Origin: Dictyophora rubrovolvata
Taxonomy: Eukaryota > Basidiomycota > Agaricomycetes > Phallales > Phallaceae
DNA: 64,000 nucleotides
Direction: 5' to 3'
Assembly (NCBI GenBank): GCA_029959195.1
Contig: CP114127.1
Coordinates: 186,001 to 250,000, forward strand
Numbering within the stretch: position 1 is the first letter of the stretch; each line of letters starts with the position of its first letter. The translations under genes were made by a program, and so were the position numbers. Below are positions 45,788 through 58,279 of this stretch, piece after piece. The notes beneath the pieces were generated by a model that was given only the letters and a program-made list of their open reading frames with translations, had not been told where the DNA came from and ran no database searches.

Positions 45788-46798
45788 ATGCCTTTGCACC
45801 GATCTTTCTCCTCATCTTATTCTCCTTACCCCCGTCGGTCGACACGTTGTAGACCTTCGTATGTGGAGATCGATGAAGACATTCTCGACTTTACCTACCC
45901 TCGCTTCAGCGACAACATTGTGGAATTTAAGAAATTGTTCTTCCAATACCCAATCATGAGACAGACCACTTCTTTGAACTTGGTTTGTTTTGACCGTGAA
46001 ACAGAGGAAATCAAAGAGTTTCCATAGTGCACTTACTCATTATCATTATTATCCTAATTTTAAACATTTATTTTAGCCCGACTGACAGCAATGGCCGCCG
46101 CATTGACCCAAGTGGTTTCAATTCTTACTTTGCTTACCGGCATTTGGGCTTCAAATGCTTTTGTGGGTTTTTGACTTCAAAACCCAAATTTGTCACCGCA
46201 ATGATGGTGAATAAAAGAAGTTCAATGTCCTGTTTGGAATGTGGTTTTAACAGTACGCATCATTATTTCTTCTCTATTCCAGCTTTTACTTATCCGATGT
46301 ATGCAGTTCCCTTGGATGTTATACATGTATCAGCATCCAAAACGCAATTTTATTTGATTCCAAAAGACAAAAATGAGGGTATGTGAATTTATTTTACTCG
46401 TTAAGGTCAATAACTAACATTCTATTATTTCATAGCTACAAGACCCATAACCTCTGCCATGATAATGGTCAAGGAGAGAGCAGTACTTCCTGATCCTTGA
46501 TACTCTGATATTCAGGATGACACACAAGGTGACAAAATTCTCTTTTTGGTCGTTTTAATTGTTTATATTACTTGTACTAGCTATTCCTAAACATGGCACT
46601 GACAGCCACCACCGCAGCCAAGCCTCTTCATCAAAGGCAAGTTCACCTGCTGTGGCATTGACCAGCAAAATCATCCGCTGGGAAATATGTGCCTCTTGCA
46701 ATAACACATTTCATGAAGGAGGCTTAGAAGCACATAAGAGATTTGACTGTCTTCTTAACTACTCTACAAAGAGCCCCTACTTAAAAAAAGTACACTAA
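45788..46798 (+). CDS. Transposon companion protein with zinc-binding modules
   Basis: Exon 1 starts MPLHRSFSSSYSPYPRRSTR and ends ETEEIKEFP with the codon-splitting intron CCA TA| (45788-46026). Exon 2: IDPSGFNSYFAYRHLGF, KCFCGFLTSKPKFV and MSCLECGFN, a CxCG...CxxC module. Exon 3: IPLDVIHVSASKTQFYLIPK. The last exon ends with a C2HC finger (ICASCNNTFHEGGLEAHKRF, then DC) at 46798. Order of modules and intron positions match the 27881-26637 gene of element 1, despite weak sequence identity. Not needed for the DDE chemistry as known in other MULEs; a DNA-binding or regulatory accessory role is inferred. It appears intact in the parts I can read. Confidence 0.7.
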
Positions 46799-46925
46799 GT
46801 ACTCTCTTTCTTTCAATAAAAAATTGACCCAGTCCGAATTTGAACAGGAACTTGGCTAACAAGCCCTTAAGAGCCTTCCCAGCTTCATCACAATCATCTT
46901 TTCTCACTTGTAGATTCATTTCTTT

Positions 46926-47095
46926 TATTACTTAATTTTTGAACTTGCCGGAAATGTCGAAACTTATCTAATTTCATACTAAGCACGGCTACACTGTGTG
47001 ACATTTTCTTTGGGACCACCCTGCACGGTCTAATCAGACCGGACAAGCCCAATTCACGCCCGATTGTCGAGTGTGCACAAGGCACTGTGAACCCC
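46926..47095 (-). repeat. Right terminal inverted repeat of MULE element 2
   Basis: 170 bp. The reverse complement begins GGGGTTCACAGTGCC. It carries CGGTCTAATCAGACCG (47026-47041), the counterpart of the left palindrome with one base changed. Confidence 0.85.
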
Positions 47096-47104
47096 ACACT
47101 CGTG

Positions 47105-49225
47105 TACATATTTCTGTTGCCAACTTCTCAGAAGGGCTCAGGATATTTAGGCCGGGAACTTTTCTCCTCAGTTGGATAAGGTATGCAGTTTACTCAAGAT
47201 GGAAGAAAAGTGCATCATGATCAACCTGCTGGTTTAGGGCAATTGATAATTATAATCAGTAGGTAATCCTTTTAAAGGCTCGGACGTCGCATGATCGACT
47301 CAATCGCGTTTTTAGGAATGTGTTGCTGCAAGGTTTATACATATCAATCCACATTGTGACTTTTTTCGCTTGAAAAATGTCCTTACCTCGGCTTTTCATC
47401 GGCATTACGGTCCCCTGTCGATGCTATTAGGGTAAGAGCTTATTAAACTTTAGAAGAATCTCTCTTGATTCAATGTTGCCCACTCTGTCACTGAAAAAGA
47501 AAATACCGCGTCCAATTTTTTTTTTTCATTGATGGAAGCGCGTAGCATCCATTCCATTCTCGACTGTTTCTATGTCGGCTAGTGTGGTTGGAAGTTGAGG
47601 ACTGATCCCCTTGGCTGATATTATTTCAGATGCAACTGAATCACATGGAAGTCAGCAGCTTGACAAGAAGTCTATTTAAGGCTTCCGAAAAACTATCAGT
47701 CATATCAACGGTTGGCACTTTTGTTTTGACACAGGAACTGTAGGTTGATTTCCAACTATTACTTGAAATGCAGGTCTGTATTGAGGGATAAAACAGAAAA
47801 GAGAAAGTGAAAGGAACTTGAAAAAGGATTCAGACACACCTCGAATATTGCAAGCGAGGAGGTCTGGAATTGTAGCTGCCTTTAATGTGCCTACCAGGTA
47901 TAATGCGGTGGCGAAAAACACCGTGATCTGATCTGGTCTGATCTTGCGACTCCTGATGGTTGACGCACGTTGATGGAAGCCAGAGCCGAGAAAAAAAGTT
48001 TTATGTGTATGCAAAATTCTGCAAAACAGGTAGGTATGGTTTAAGTTCCATGTCTGAAAAGAATCTCCGTTTAAGTGTGCTAATTAAATGACGTCCGAGT
48101 CAACTTTTTTCAGGGCGCGTCGTTGAGGATTCTGAACATGGAGAATTACCAGAGATCCAATGACGACATGAAATCACGGTTATTTTATTTTTAATATTCT
48201 CTAAGGCTCCCTGATTACACAGATCCATCTCAACATGCTATATTAACATGATCGATTGCCTCCCCTTGCTCAAGGCCTTGATCTAGCCGTAGTGTAGCTG
48301 ACTTTGGAGCAAATACATATCTAGATGTTATGAAAGACCACGAAGACTGAACAGCAAACTGAGGTCCATGGACGAAAAAAAAAAAAAACTACAACATAGC
48401 CTTAGTTCAGGTGGCAATACGTGTCCAGGACCATTGAATAGCCGAGAAATTCGGAATACATATTCAAGTGTAATATGACCCTGAAAGCTGAACAAAAAAG
48501 AACAAAAAAGAACAAGGTGAGTGGCGAAGTTTTGGATTAATTAGGAGTCAGGCTCAGTAAAAATGGGAAGTCCATGAAATGTCAGGAACCTTCCGGCGTC
48601 TGAGCATTTGTAAGAATGGCATAAACGCAGTAGTGCTTTCCACGGGACATTGATTAAATTTTGATGATCAATCAAAATATAATTCATTCTCACTGGTCAT
48701 AGAAAACGAATATACTGAGCTTAATTCATCTCAATGTCATATATCCCGCTGAATGAATTCAGAATATGAGCAATTAGTTGAGTTTTAGTCAGCCAGCTGC
48801 GATCATATGCTAAGAACTCTTAGATTATAGTTACCGCGCGTACCGAGCAATTGAAAAATCTAAAAAAATTGTCGGTCGGTCTTGATTAAAAGTAATACAT
48901 AGTCAGATCATAATCAGTTTACAGTAAAATCATAATCAGTCTACAGTCAGTCAACTGTAATTTAATATCAACTTTTTGTCAACAGAACGTTATTCCAAAA
49001 GTCATATTAATGTCTATTTTAAGTTGTATTACAGTCAGATGACTGTCAACTAGTCATCGGAAATACTATTTAGAAATTGCCAGAACTCCACTCATGTGCT
49101 TATTTATCTCCACCAGGGGCACAGGAGCCAGTACCATGAAGTAATCTATGCTTCGGCGTGAAAAAAAGAAAACTGAAGTGATTCTAGTAAAAACTCACCT
49201 TCTTTAGAAATTTTTTTACCAGTCC
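47105..49225. other. Long stretch without a supported gene
   Basis: Short frames only. A 20-bp direct repeat (TCATAATCAGTNTACAGT) occurs twice at about 48910-48945, with further CAGTC-rich sequence up to 49050. There is an A run near 48375. Confidence 0.4.
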
Positions 49226-49790
49226 TTTGTCATGATCCGATTCATGACATCACTAGTGATACGGATTCCTTATTATATTCCCTTATCTTATCGTACTTAA
49301 ACGTTATCTTATCACAATCACTTCATAGACACCATGACCGGAAGTCTTATCAGACTTCATCGCCGTTTTTATGAAGTCCTAGAGGCCGTCGTCTTCCTAG
49401 GACTTACAGTAAGCCGCGGATAGACCTTTGGTATAAATTCTAGTTCCAAACCACACATGAGATCATCTATGACGGTCATAGGTCCTTATGTGCTTTCCCT
49501 TTGTTCTTGTTGCCTCATGTTTGCCACATGGCAAACTGACCCTGCATATACCTATGATACTCACGAATTGCTATGACATGTATACATTCTCAAGTTCGTT
49601 ATCTATTTCAAACTGAGATTCAAACCTCTAGCGTACTTGTATATAAAGCCTCCTATACTTCGTAGCTAGACTTGTCTTCAGACTTAATATTGAACCTAGT
49701 TCGATATCTCAATATAGTCTTCATTTCCCAATAGCGCTTCAGTCATTTCCAAACACTTTAAATTTAAACCGTCCGTAGCGACAACGCCGT
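49226..49790 (+). mobile_element. Probable LTR remnant (fossil)
   Basis: Begins with an inverted-repeat terminus (TGTCATGA, six bases, TCATGACA). It has a TATATAAAG box near 49640 followed by sequence like an LTR R/U5 region. The 3' limit is approximate. Nothing downstream is recognised as an element body. The assignment to LTR elements rests on the TGTCATGA terminus and promoter layout only. Confidence 0.45.
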
Positions 49791-50329
49791 TCCAGCATTG
49801 GATCCGCTACTTCTTCCATCTCTTGTTCTTCTGCTTTCTAGTCGACGATCTATTCTACCAGATCGTTTTAGACTTCTTAGAGCTTCAGCTCAACGAGATT
49901 CTACAACGACTCAAAGATCCTGAACGATGTCAAGACAAGTAGAGCCAACGTCCAGAGGACTGTCATGGTACAACCCACTCAGGTTGAGACCGCGCTCTAC
50001 GACATTACGGTGACGTTTGTATCATCATTAAATACGATTATTAATGTTTATACATTCATCGCCGATACCCGAGAATCGGTACTTAACATCCTTGGAGATA
50101 CTAGAATACCCAACTTTTCCACCAGGGCCTGGAGTTGGTTAATGTGCAATTTCTAAGTAGTATTAGTATTAGTGAAGCTAGCCATAAATCAATCTGTGAG
50201 AACTGTACTTGCCTTTAGCTTGAACCATTCCCGTGTTTCAGAAACTGCTTGCGATCCGGAGTCAGGTCCCCGTAAATGACCTTGTCCCGATATATCCGAC
50301 GGTTTAGACGACACATCTGAAGACTTGAA
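49791..50329. other. Spacer, nothing recognised
   Basis: Only a short frame (49965-50156) without a domain. The left end of the CACTA-type element should lie near here, but no CACTA terminus with a matching partner was found. Confidence 0.35.
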
Positions 50330-52160
50330 TCAAAGTTTGTAAATCAAGTCAACCACCAATACAACCAAACTCACCTCAGCTGGTGCCTCAAAGTGCTTCC
50401 ATAAATTCTTTACAATCACGTTGAGATACACGTCTGCAAGGATACTGTTATAAGAAACACAGCGTTTGGAGCAGAGGTGCCGAGCAACATGCGACATTTT
50501 TATCGTTGCAGCCAGGATTCTATAAGCGGTCCGTTTATTTGCGATCTGTTCCCAGGTTAAGCCGTTGAACCCAATACCACTATGGAAGTGGCCATGGCCC
50601 CATGACGCATTAGTGTTATCTTCGTCAGCATCCACGGAGTTCGGATCAGCGTGTTCAATCCCAGCAAGAAATTCTTGCACTGCTGGCGACGACAATGCCT
50701 CAGGTGTCTCCGGAAGCCCATGCAAGGCTTCAAGGAGGCGGAGTCTGTTTGGAACGGATTTGTAGTTGGGATCATTAGTTAGAATAACTGCATGCAATTA
50801 ATACAAAATAAAACAACAATCGCAAGACTTGCATTTTAGGTTTTCATACGATGCTGGAACTTCAATTAAGGAAATGTCAGCTTCATCCATTGTGGATACG
50901 ACAATGTCCAGAATGGCTGGGGCATCACAAACTGAAGACGAATTAAATATGCAATGATGTACAATGATAAAACAAAGTTCATTGACGTACCGGTAATGGT
51001 AACCCTCCTTTTCTTCGTCAACTTTACAACCGGGGACATAGGGGTTATCTTGTGCTTCAAATGTTTGAGCGGAGACATGAAAGACTGAGATTGCAATATG
51101 ACACTGGCAGTTGATGGGGGTGGCGAATCTGGACGAGTCGACTCAGTAGTTTGAGATGGTGCTGGTGGCGTTACTGCATCTTGAGCTTCAGGCATCGTTG
51201 ACCTGAGCTTTGCCGCAAAAGTGTCCAGGACGTTTACTATGACCATCTCAGCTTTCCAGTGAAAGGCGCACAGTTGGAGGAGTGGCTGTTGATTTTCAAG
51301 TCTGGCTATTACTTCATCCCACTGCCGGGGCCACTGCTTCGTGAAATATCTCTTGCAACAGGGGACGTCAGAGACATCTTGAGCATGGGGGAGAAGGATT
51401 TCTTGGACGAGCTTGGAAGCTGAATGCTGGATGTCAATCCATTGAGCTTTTGAAATGGGTAATCCCTCATCCATACGGATGCACTTTTTGACCAGGGGTT
51501 GCGACCTGTTACTATTGGAGACTTTGACGTCGGTGTATTTTCCTAGATCATCGAGTTCCCAAACTACCTCTGGAGGATATTGGGAAGGTTTCTTTATGAG
51601 GTGTTTAATAAGTCTGGCTGGCTCTGACAATACCGTCTGTCATGCAGAGTCGCTCGGAGATATGGACGAGGGCGTTAAGGATGAGGAGGAAGTACCCAAG
51701 CTTTGACACCATCTTAATAAACTATAATCATTGGAAAGAACAAGGGCACTTACATGTTTAGTTCTGATTTAGTCTTCAATAACTCGTTCACTTCTTTCAA
51801 AGATTGGCACTTGAGCTGTAAGTCCCCTAATGCCTGGTTTGACTGAGTCAGATCACGAGTCAATCGTTCAATATTTAATGTTTGTTCTCCAATTCTCATT
51901 GATAGGTTGTAAATTTTGTCATATAAACGTTGAATGAAAGGCGGTACCGATGGTGGATTCGGAGAATCAACTGGCATAGAGGACTCAGAAGGATCTGACG
52001 TAGGAGACATAGCAGCTGACATAGACATAGGGAACGGGGCAATGGCTGGTGCAGGAGATGGGTCTGCCGTAGCTGACATGGCTGACCAACTGAATTCCAG
52101 GAGCTCGGGGGGCAGTGCATAGGTGCGTCGTAGCACCGAAGGGTCGCAATCTGAGTTCAT
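50330..52160 (-). CDS. Accessory protein of the CACTA-type element
   Basis: Start MNSDCDPSVLRRTYALPPEL at 52160. A Ser/Pro/Ala/Met-rich stretch follows, then a coiled coil (IQRLYDKIYNLSMRIGEQTL, LTRDLTQSNQALGDLQLKCQ). The next exon has YPPEVVWELDDLGKYTDVKV, AQWIDIQHSASKLVQEILLP and KRYFTKQWPRQWDEVIARLE, then a basic Ser/Pro linker (LKHLKHKITPMSPVVKLTKK). The last exons give VPNRLRLLEALHGLPETPEA and WGHGHFHSGIGFNGLTWEQI. Introns have plausible borders. No enzymatic motif is seen. Divergent position next to Tnp2 suggests a TnpA-like DNA-binding partner; that is inference. Exon joins at 50.8-51.0 kb are uncertain. Confidence 0.55.
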
Positions 52161-53712
52161 GGTGTCAGAAAGGAAAAAGAAAATGAGGCAATGGAGGCGA
52201 GATGAGGAAAAGGAAAACAAGGATAAAAGACTATAGAAAAAAAAATGGGGAAAGAAATGTCACAATATTATTACATTCTGGTAGTTTCGATGTCCGACTG
52301 GGACATACGCGATGGCGCTGGCGGTGTACTAGAGTGCTGGTCAATGAAGTTGATGTACAATTTAGGCACTGAATTTTCATGTAATAAATGAAGGAGATAT
52401 GGTAAGATAAACATGAGCTCAAATAAAGATAGCTATGCCGGAAGCTTCGAGTCTCTCAGTGTTTTAAGGCAAGCGACTTTCCACGTTATATATGCTGAAA
52501 ATTCCAGGATTACTCGGCTCTCTGAGAAGTACATAAAATGAATAAGAGTGTAGTAGTTGCATTGATGAACTTGATGCAAACATTGCAAAGGGAAAGATAG
52601 ATTGCTATATATACACCCGGCATGAATGCAAAGCTGACAACATCAACACAAATATCTTCTCAACCAACTTCAACTGTATCAATGACATTACTGAATTACT
52701 CAGTTTCATTTTAAGATTGTTATTTGTCTAAGAATTAGACCATGTACTACTTATTATGCTGCTACTAATGATGGAGTCATTAAAATCACCATACATGACT
52801 GGTTTATATTCTATTGTTTCAAAACTCTCATTCACTTTCGGCCAATTTATTATTTTACTTAATCTTACTTCACGTTTCTGTCATGTCTGTTTCCCAATTT
52901 GGTTGGTTCACTTGAATGTCAATTAACCACACTATCATTTATGTCTAGACGCATAACCATGTACTACGAGCATCTTTCAGTCTTCTTGCCTTCTCCGAGT
53001 TCAACTCAGCACTCATTCTCAATGATATCAAGACAGCAGGTGATTTGTCGTCTGATTGTCATGAAGTCAAACAAGTAGCCGATGAAGCAGGCAACGGTGA
53101 ATCTCCAGCGTTCAAAGACTGTAAAAGCTGTCCAAATGTCCTACAGAGGTCCTTAGACTGGGATTTCTTCATTGAAAATGTACTTACTGAATGAATAGTA
53201 TAGCCTAAGTTGTCGATTTTTTCCAGTAAGATAGCTGAGAACTGGTATTGACGAGATCTTACGAGCATCTAATATTTCACTGGCACCAGCATTTATTTTT
53301 CACCAAAATCTACGATTTAAAAAAATTTGAAAAACCATGCAGTCGCATGATAATCCGTGCATATGCATGTATGATAGCCATTCAAATCACATCGAGGCAT
53401 CAGTGACGGCTAATAATAAAACATATTCTCCCTCGCTATAGTGTCACCTTAATTTCTCGAAATATTGTCGGTTTCAAGCTCCAAGGATCTATTTTGTATT
53501 GAAAATATGCTAGAAAATATGATGACTGGCCATGAAACTTAGTACAAATGACTAAGAGCTGCAGACACCAGCCAGTATATGCAGGTATATCATGATAACC
53601 TGTAACTAGTGTTTCTAGCGTTGCTAGCCGATTACTTAACAACTAGACACAATATAAGCCACATGTTGAGATTGTGAATATTGTGAAATGAATCACTCAT
53701 GCCCAAAAACCC
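52161..53712. other. Divergent spacer inside the CACTA-type element
   Basis: 1.55 kb between the accessory and transposase starts. AT-rich, short frames only. It presumably holds both promoters. Confidence 0.4.
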
Positions 53713-56700
53713 ATGTTAATAATCCAATGTTATCACAACCATGGCGAACATGTGTGTCCCAGTGACTTAAACTTCAGTTTCCCCCGTTTCCAACCCATCA
53801 ACCAGCTTCCAATGACAGGGTCAGATCCTGTAGTTTGCCAGTGTTTTAAATGTCAAGGAACAAAATCCTTTCAGCTCAGAACGGTCAGGAAACACCTAAA
53901 AGATGACATAGAGAAGCTATCTGCCGTTGACAAAAACGCAGGTCAACAAATGTCAAATGCTTTTGATATGCGCCACTCAGGAGTACACAGAGATCCAGGG
54001 AACCAGTGTTTATGTGTGTCGAGGGAAAATAAGGGATTTTTAGATAGATAGAGAGAATTGTATAATATAATCCATGGATAGAAGATATATTTCTTAAGGC
54101 TCAAACTGAGGGAAAAGTTGTGAAAAATGGGGGGAAACTCTCTCTCTCTGATGATATTTTTGTTTAACTATTGGTTATTATATACATGGTTTATGAGTAA
54201 GCAGGAACGAGGGACTTAAGTGTCTAATAAGTATGAAGGAAAGGCGAGAAACTGCACTCAATACGAATCAAATACTAATTGCAATATAGTCAAATGCTGA
54301 CCAAACACGCCATTGCTAATTAGTCTATTTCCACGTGATCTCCATGTAAGCTGTTCCAGTCCTCAACACTTTATACACACAATGTATCCGATTAAATGAG
54401 CATGTAATACAAGTCGAAGAAAATAAGAGTAAGTTGCTTTCTTAATATCTATCGAACTCAATAACATTATTGACATTGGCACTTTTAGGAAAAACAAAAC
54501 CTCGAGCACGAGGTGCTGTCTCTTCCGGATTGAGTTCAAGTAAAATTATTCTACTCTTACATGTTCCAACTTAATGTATAATCAGAGCCCCATGCTAATG
54601 CTGAACGTGCCGGCATCAATACTAGTAACGAATTCGTGGACGAAATGGATGTTGAAGTTGGTGTCGAGCCAGGTTGTATAAATGATGAAAGTGAGCCATC
54701 ATACCAGCACCATGCTTATCTTTTGTGTGACTAACAGAAATTAGCTTTGGACAATGATTACACCTCTGGTATTGTTTGTTTTTCATCTCAATACATTCAC
54801 TCTCACAGTAGGGGGTAATAGATACTGTTGAAATCAATATATTCGATGACCCGACTTCCGACATGTCCAAAGAGGACTCAGCGCGGTACGACAGAAGAGA
54901 TGATGACATTGACAACTCATCTGACTTGGATGTCAACCTTAATCCGGATGAGCGTCTTGGCTCATATGACTCAGAAAGCTACAACAGAAATTTCGACAAA
55001 AGATCACAGCGATGAACTGCTCCTGGACATAGTGGTAAAACTGCGCCAAGAGTTGCAAGGGGGATATACTTGTCCTAATGAACCTCCAACTTATGATCCA
55101 CATCCCCATGGTCTCACTAAAGGGGAAGAACTATCACTCACTCACTATATTGGATGGTGGAAGACGAATTCTACCGTAGCGGCGTATGAATACTATGCAC
55201 AGCTTATCAGCCATATAACAGGAATCCCCATCCTCTCATTGTATACAGTTCAACAGCTGGCAGAGAATTTGGTTGATTACCGTGTCGTCATGATGGATAT
55301 GTGCCCAGCCAGCTGCATGGCATACTCTGGATCGTATTCTCAATTGACACACTGCAGTCACGAGTCAAAAAAAAAAGGCGATCTTTGTATGGTGCCAAGA
55401 TATTGTGATAGTACAGGAACATCGCCGCAGAAACCACCGCCCCATAGCCAGTTCGCTGTTCTACCAGTTATGGCGACGATCCAGGCTCTCTTTGCGAATG
55501 AAAAGACCACAAAAAACATGCGCTATAGAGACAGTTGTCTCAAGGAGGCTTTACACCTCGTCAGAATGGCTAGTTGATACAAAGATTTCCCAAATTCGCA
55601 GGTACATGCAGCACACTACAAGTACATGGGTCTTTTCAAAGATTGTCGAGACATTGCATTTGCATTCTCCTCTGACAGAGCCCAATTAATGATGAAACGA
55701 AAGTCAAACACATGGGTCGCTATTTTGATTCTGCTGAATTTGCCCCCGCATATACGCTATAAGTCTAGTAATGTTATTATTACATTGGTCATTCCGGGTC
55801 CAAATAGCCCGCACAATCTCGATTCGTTCATTTATCCTTTATTTCAGGAGATGGCACGGGCATCTGAAGGGATCTGGGTCTGGGATGCCGTCAACTCGGC
55901 CTTCTTTATGCTCAGAGCGTGTATTACCATGGCACTTGGGGATATGCCTGGATCAACCAAGGTAAATGGTATGGCTGGACATATAGCTGTTATGGGGGAT
56001 AGGTTCAGCCTCGTCAAAGGTGTGAAAACAAGCGAGAAGGGATCTAGATGGATTTATTATCCGCTTCAGCCACCTGAAGCAGAAAAGCACAACACAGACT
56101 GGCCGAGCTACAACATCAACGAACTCCCATTGCGAAGTCAAAAGCATTATTGGGAATCAATCATTAGTTTGCAGAGTGCAACTACAGATGCGCTAAGGAC
56201 ACGCATAATGCAACAAATGGGTGTTTCGAGACTCACATTATGCGCCGGTAGTCCTGCATTTCAACATCCGAGTTTCTTTCCATTTGACCCTTTTCACTTG
56301 TTATACGAAAACTGTATGCCATTCTTTTGGGAATTATGGGTAGAATTAACGTCAAGTGACAAACAAGTCCATATTGACAAATCGTACCTTCAAATATTAG
56401 GTGAAAATATTCTGCAGGCCATGACAACGTTACCCCCAGCTTTCTGTGGTCCCGTTAGGGATGTTTACTTGAAACACCAGAGCCAATACAAGATCTACGA
56501 ATGGATGGCTCTCCTTCATTGGTATTTCATTCCAATGCTACTTGAACTGAAGCCCGATTCCGAAGTGATTCAAAACTTCGCAGAGTTTGTTTATATTGTG
56601 GAGTATGCAATGACGGTTGTTGAAAGGAGCGAAACAGATATTAGGGACCTTTATTCAAGAATTGCACAGTTTCTCAGCGAATTCAAGAGACTTTATGTCG

Positions 56701-57604
56701 GTAATGACCCAAAAAAGGTGTCAAGGTGTTGTCTTTGTGTTTTCCAGCTCATTCACATTCCATCACATATACGGTGGAATGGATCTGTCTGGCTAGGCTC
56801 CCAGGCCACTGTCGAACGAACTATTGGTGAACTAGGACATCGAGTTCGCTCGCGCAAAGCTCCATTTGCGAATCTCACCCGCTTCTTAAGGAGAAGGAGC
56901 TCATCAAGATACTTCAGTTATACTATCAACAGTTAACGATGTTCTCAACTCCTCCGAATCCGGCTTCATCTTCGGTTTCATTACATATGTTTTCTAGACA
57001 GGCTCCTTCCCCCAAGAAAAGGTTGCGAGGGGAATTGGCACATAATCAGCTAAAGGCTGAATTGTCCGCCATTGCGAAATGGCTGGGATCCCCAAGTCTT
57101 TCCCTTGACAACTATCAGCGATGGGGAAAACTCAGACTGGAAAATGGGTATGTGCTTCGAAGTTCGCTCATTGAGGTACCCGAGAATAGTGCCAAGAGAC
57201 ACTACCAGTGGTTTAAGGTAGGCTCGAATAATTTTTGTACGTTGTTTATGTCTGACAATGAGTAGGCACGAGGTGAACTGAATTTTGGAGAAGCCTATGC
57301 CTTCTATAGCCTATGCTATGGAGGAAAAAATAAAGAACTGGTCATTTATAAACTGTTGCGCAAGATAGAGGAAAAATTTGGTATCGCTATTCGAGGAGTT
57401 TGAAGCGATAAGGATGAACTTCACGTTCTGGAAATCTCTCAAATCTTGACTATTGTCGGTCTTTGGCGAGTTCCAAACAGTAGTCGTGTCTATGTTATAC
57501 AAAAACATCCTGGTCTCGAGATGCTCATGCAGTATATGCTGGATTCAGCAGAAGCAGAGTTTGAAAATGACACAGAACTAGAACCTCAGGATGAAGATGT
57601 TTGA
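53713..57604 (+). pseudogene. Tnp2-type (CACTA) transposase, degraded
   Basis: The N-terminal exon has a zinc module (CQCFKCQGTKSFQLRTVRKH). An acidic linker follows (54.6-55.0 kb). The core reads YDPHPHGLTKGEELSLTHYI, IGWWKTNSTVAAYEYYAQLI, AVLPVMATIQALFAN, then GLFKDCRDIAFAFSSDRAQL, PPHIRYKSSNVIITLVIPGP, NSPHNLDSFIYPLFQEMA, LRACITMALGDMPGSTK, MAGHIAVMGDRFSLVKGVK, LTLCAGSPAFQHPSFFPFDP, FHLLYENCMPFFWELWVE, LPPAFCGPVRDVYLKHQSQY and SQATVERTIGELGHRVRSRK. The tail (WGKLRLENGYVLRSSL, ARGELNFGEAYAFY) ends at 57604. An in-frame TGA separates the first and second core exons (near 55575), and the cysteine-rich piece at 55.35-55.43 kb looks out of frame, so this copy is probably inactive. Confidence 0.8.
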
Positions 57605-58279
57605 GGTGGGGATAGCCACCATAAAGTGGCTCATTAGAAACGTTGCATGCTTTTTCTTTTTCTTGTTACTTTCGATGCATTTCTTTTATTTCTGACATCT
57701 ATGAGGACAAATCCCCTTTGACTCTATTTTTGTATCATCGAAAAACATATAAAAAATCCACCATGTATGTCATTTATGTGAGAGTATGTCAATATACCTG
57801 TTTATTCAAGCGACGGAATCAAGTGACGGAATCAAAGATTTATCAAATGACAAAAGCCTAAGACTTAGCTTCTTGAGAAAGACTGGTAAAGCGTGTACAT
57901 GATTAGGATTACAGTTAGTAGAAGCTGTAATCCATTCTGAATATAAAATATGAAATGATCTAATTGAATATGCTTATATGTCCATTGTTCAGGGTGCTGT
58001 GGGTACGAACATGAAGGCTCGGCGAAGCATGCTGATATATGCTGTCAAGACTACATTTAAAGTGAGCGAAAATAAGACGTTAATAAAAGTTTGTTTTGAA
58101 AGGATATTCAAAGGGGATGTAAGAACGAAAACCAAAATTATAAAGGCACACCACCCCAGTTTAATCAAATGCGTGGCGAACGGATTCAAAGTACATGCTA
58201 ATTATTCTATTCAAAAACCTGGATTAGCCAGCTCCTGCCCAAAGAATAAGTAATGTAGATAATACTAAAGGATAAACTT
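57605..58279. other. Spacer with a small hairpin
   Basis: A short perfect hairpin (GGATTACAG, 10-bp loop, CTGTAATCC) lies at about 57906-57933. A 91-residue basic frame at 57978-58253 has no recognisable domain and is not called. Confidence 0.35.

Larger units (their letters stand above)
41410..47095. mobile_element. Mutator-like element 2, with ends and target duplication
   Basis: A 5.7-kb unit with terminal inverted repeats (41410-41577 and 46926-47095), flanked by ACGCTCGTG (41401-41409) and ACACTCGTG (47096-47104), a 9-bp target duplication with one mismatch, as expected for Mutator-like elements. Inside are a transposase gene (minus) and a companion gene (plus) diverging from a 500-bp shared promoter. 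Apart from one visible in-frame stop in the transposase it looks nearly complete. Confidence 0.85.
50330..57604. mobile_element. CACTA-type (Tnp2) transposon, two divergent genes
   Basis: A transposase gene on plus (53.7-57.6 kb) and an accessory gene on minus (52.16-50.33 kb). The transposase matches the Tnp2/Transposase_21 type, common in mushrooms. Termini and target duplication were not found, so limits are those of the coding regions. Confidence 0.7.

Noticed and set aside
26637-47095. The two Mutator-like elements as the ends of one giant cargo transposon
   Set aside because: Element 2 has its own TIRs and 9-bp duplication, and no tyrosine-recombinase captain gene of the Starship kind is seen.
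48905-49050. CRISPR-like or satellite array in CAGTC-rich sequence
   Set aside because: Only two near-copies of a 20-bp unit without regular spacing; CRISPR is not expected in a fungal nucleus.
50156-50330. CACTA terminus of the Tnp2 element at CACTAATACTAATACTACTT (minus strand near 50.17 kb)
   Set aside because: No matching inverted partner with a 2-3 bp duplication was found to the right of 57.6 kb.
57978-58253. 91-residue basic frame as part of the CACTA-type element
   Set aside because: Lies beyond the transposase stop, shows no resemblance to the transposase or accessory protein, and has no visible promoter or partner.
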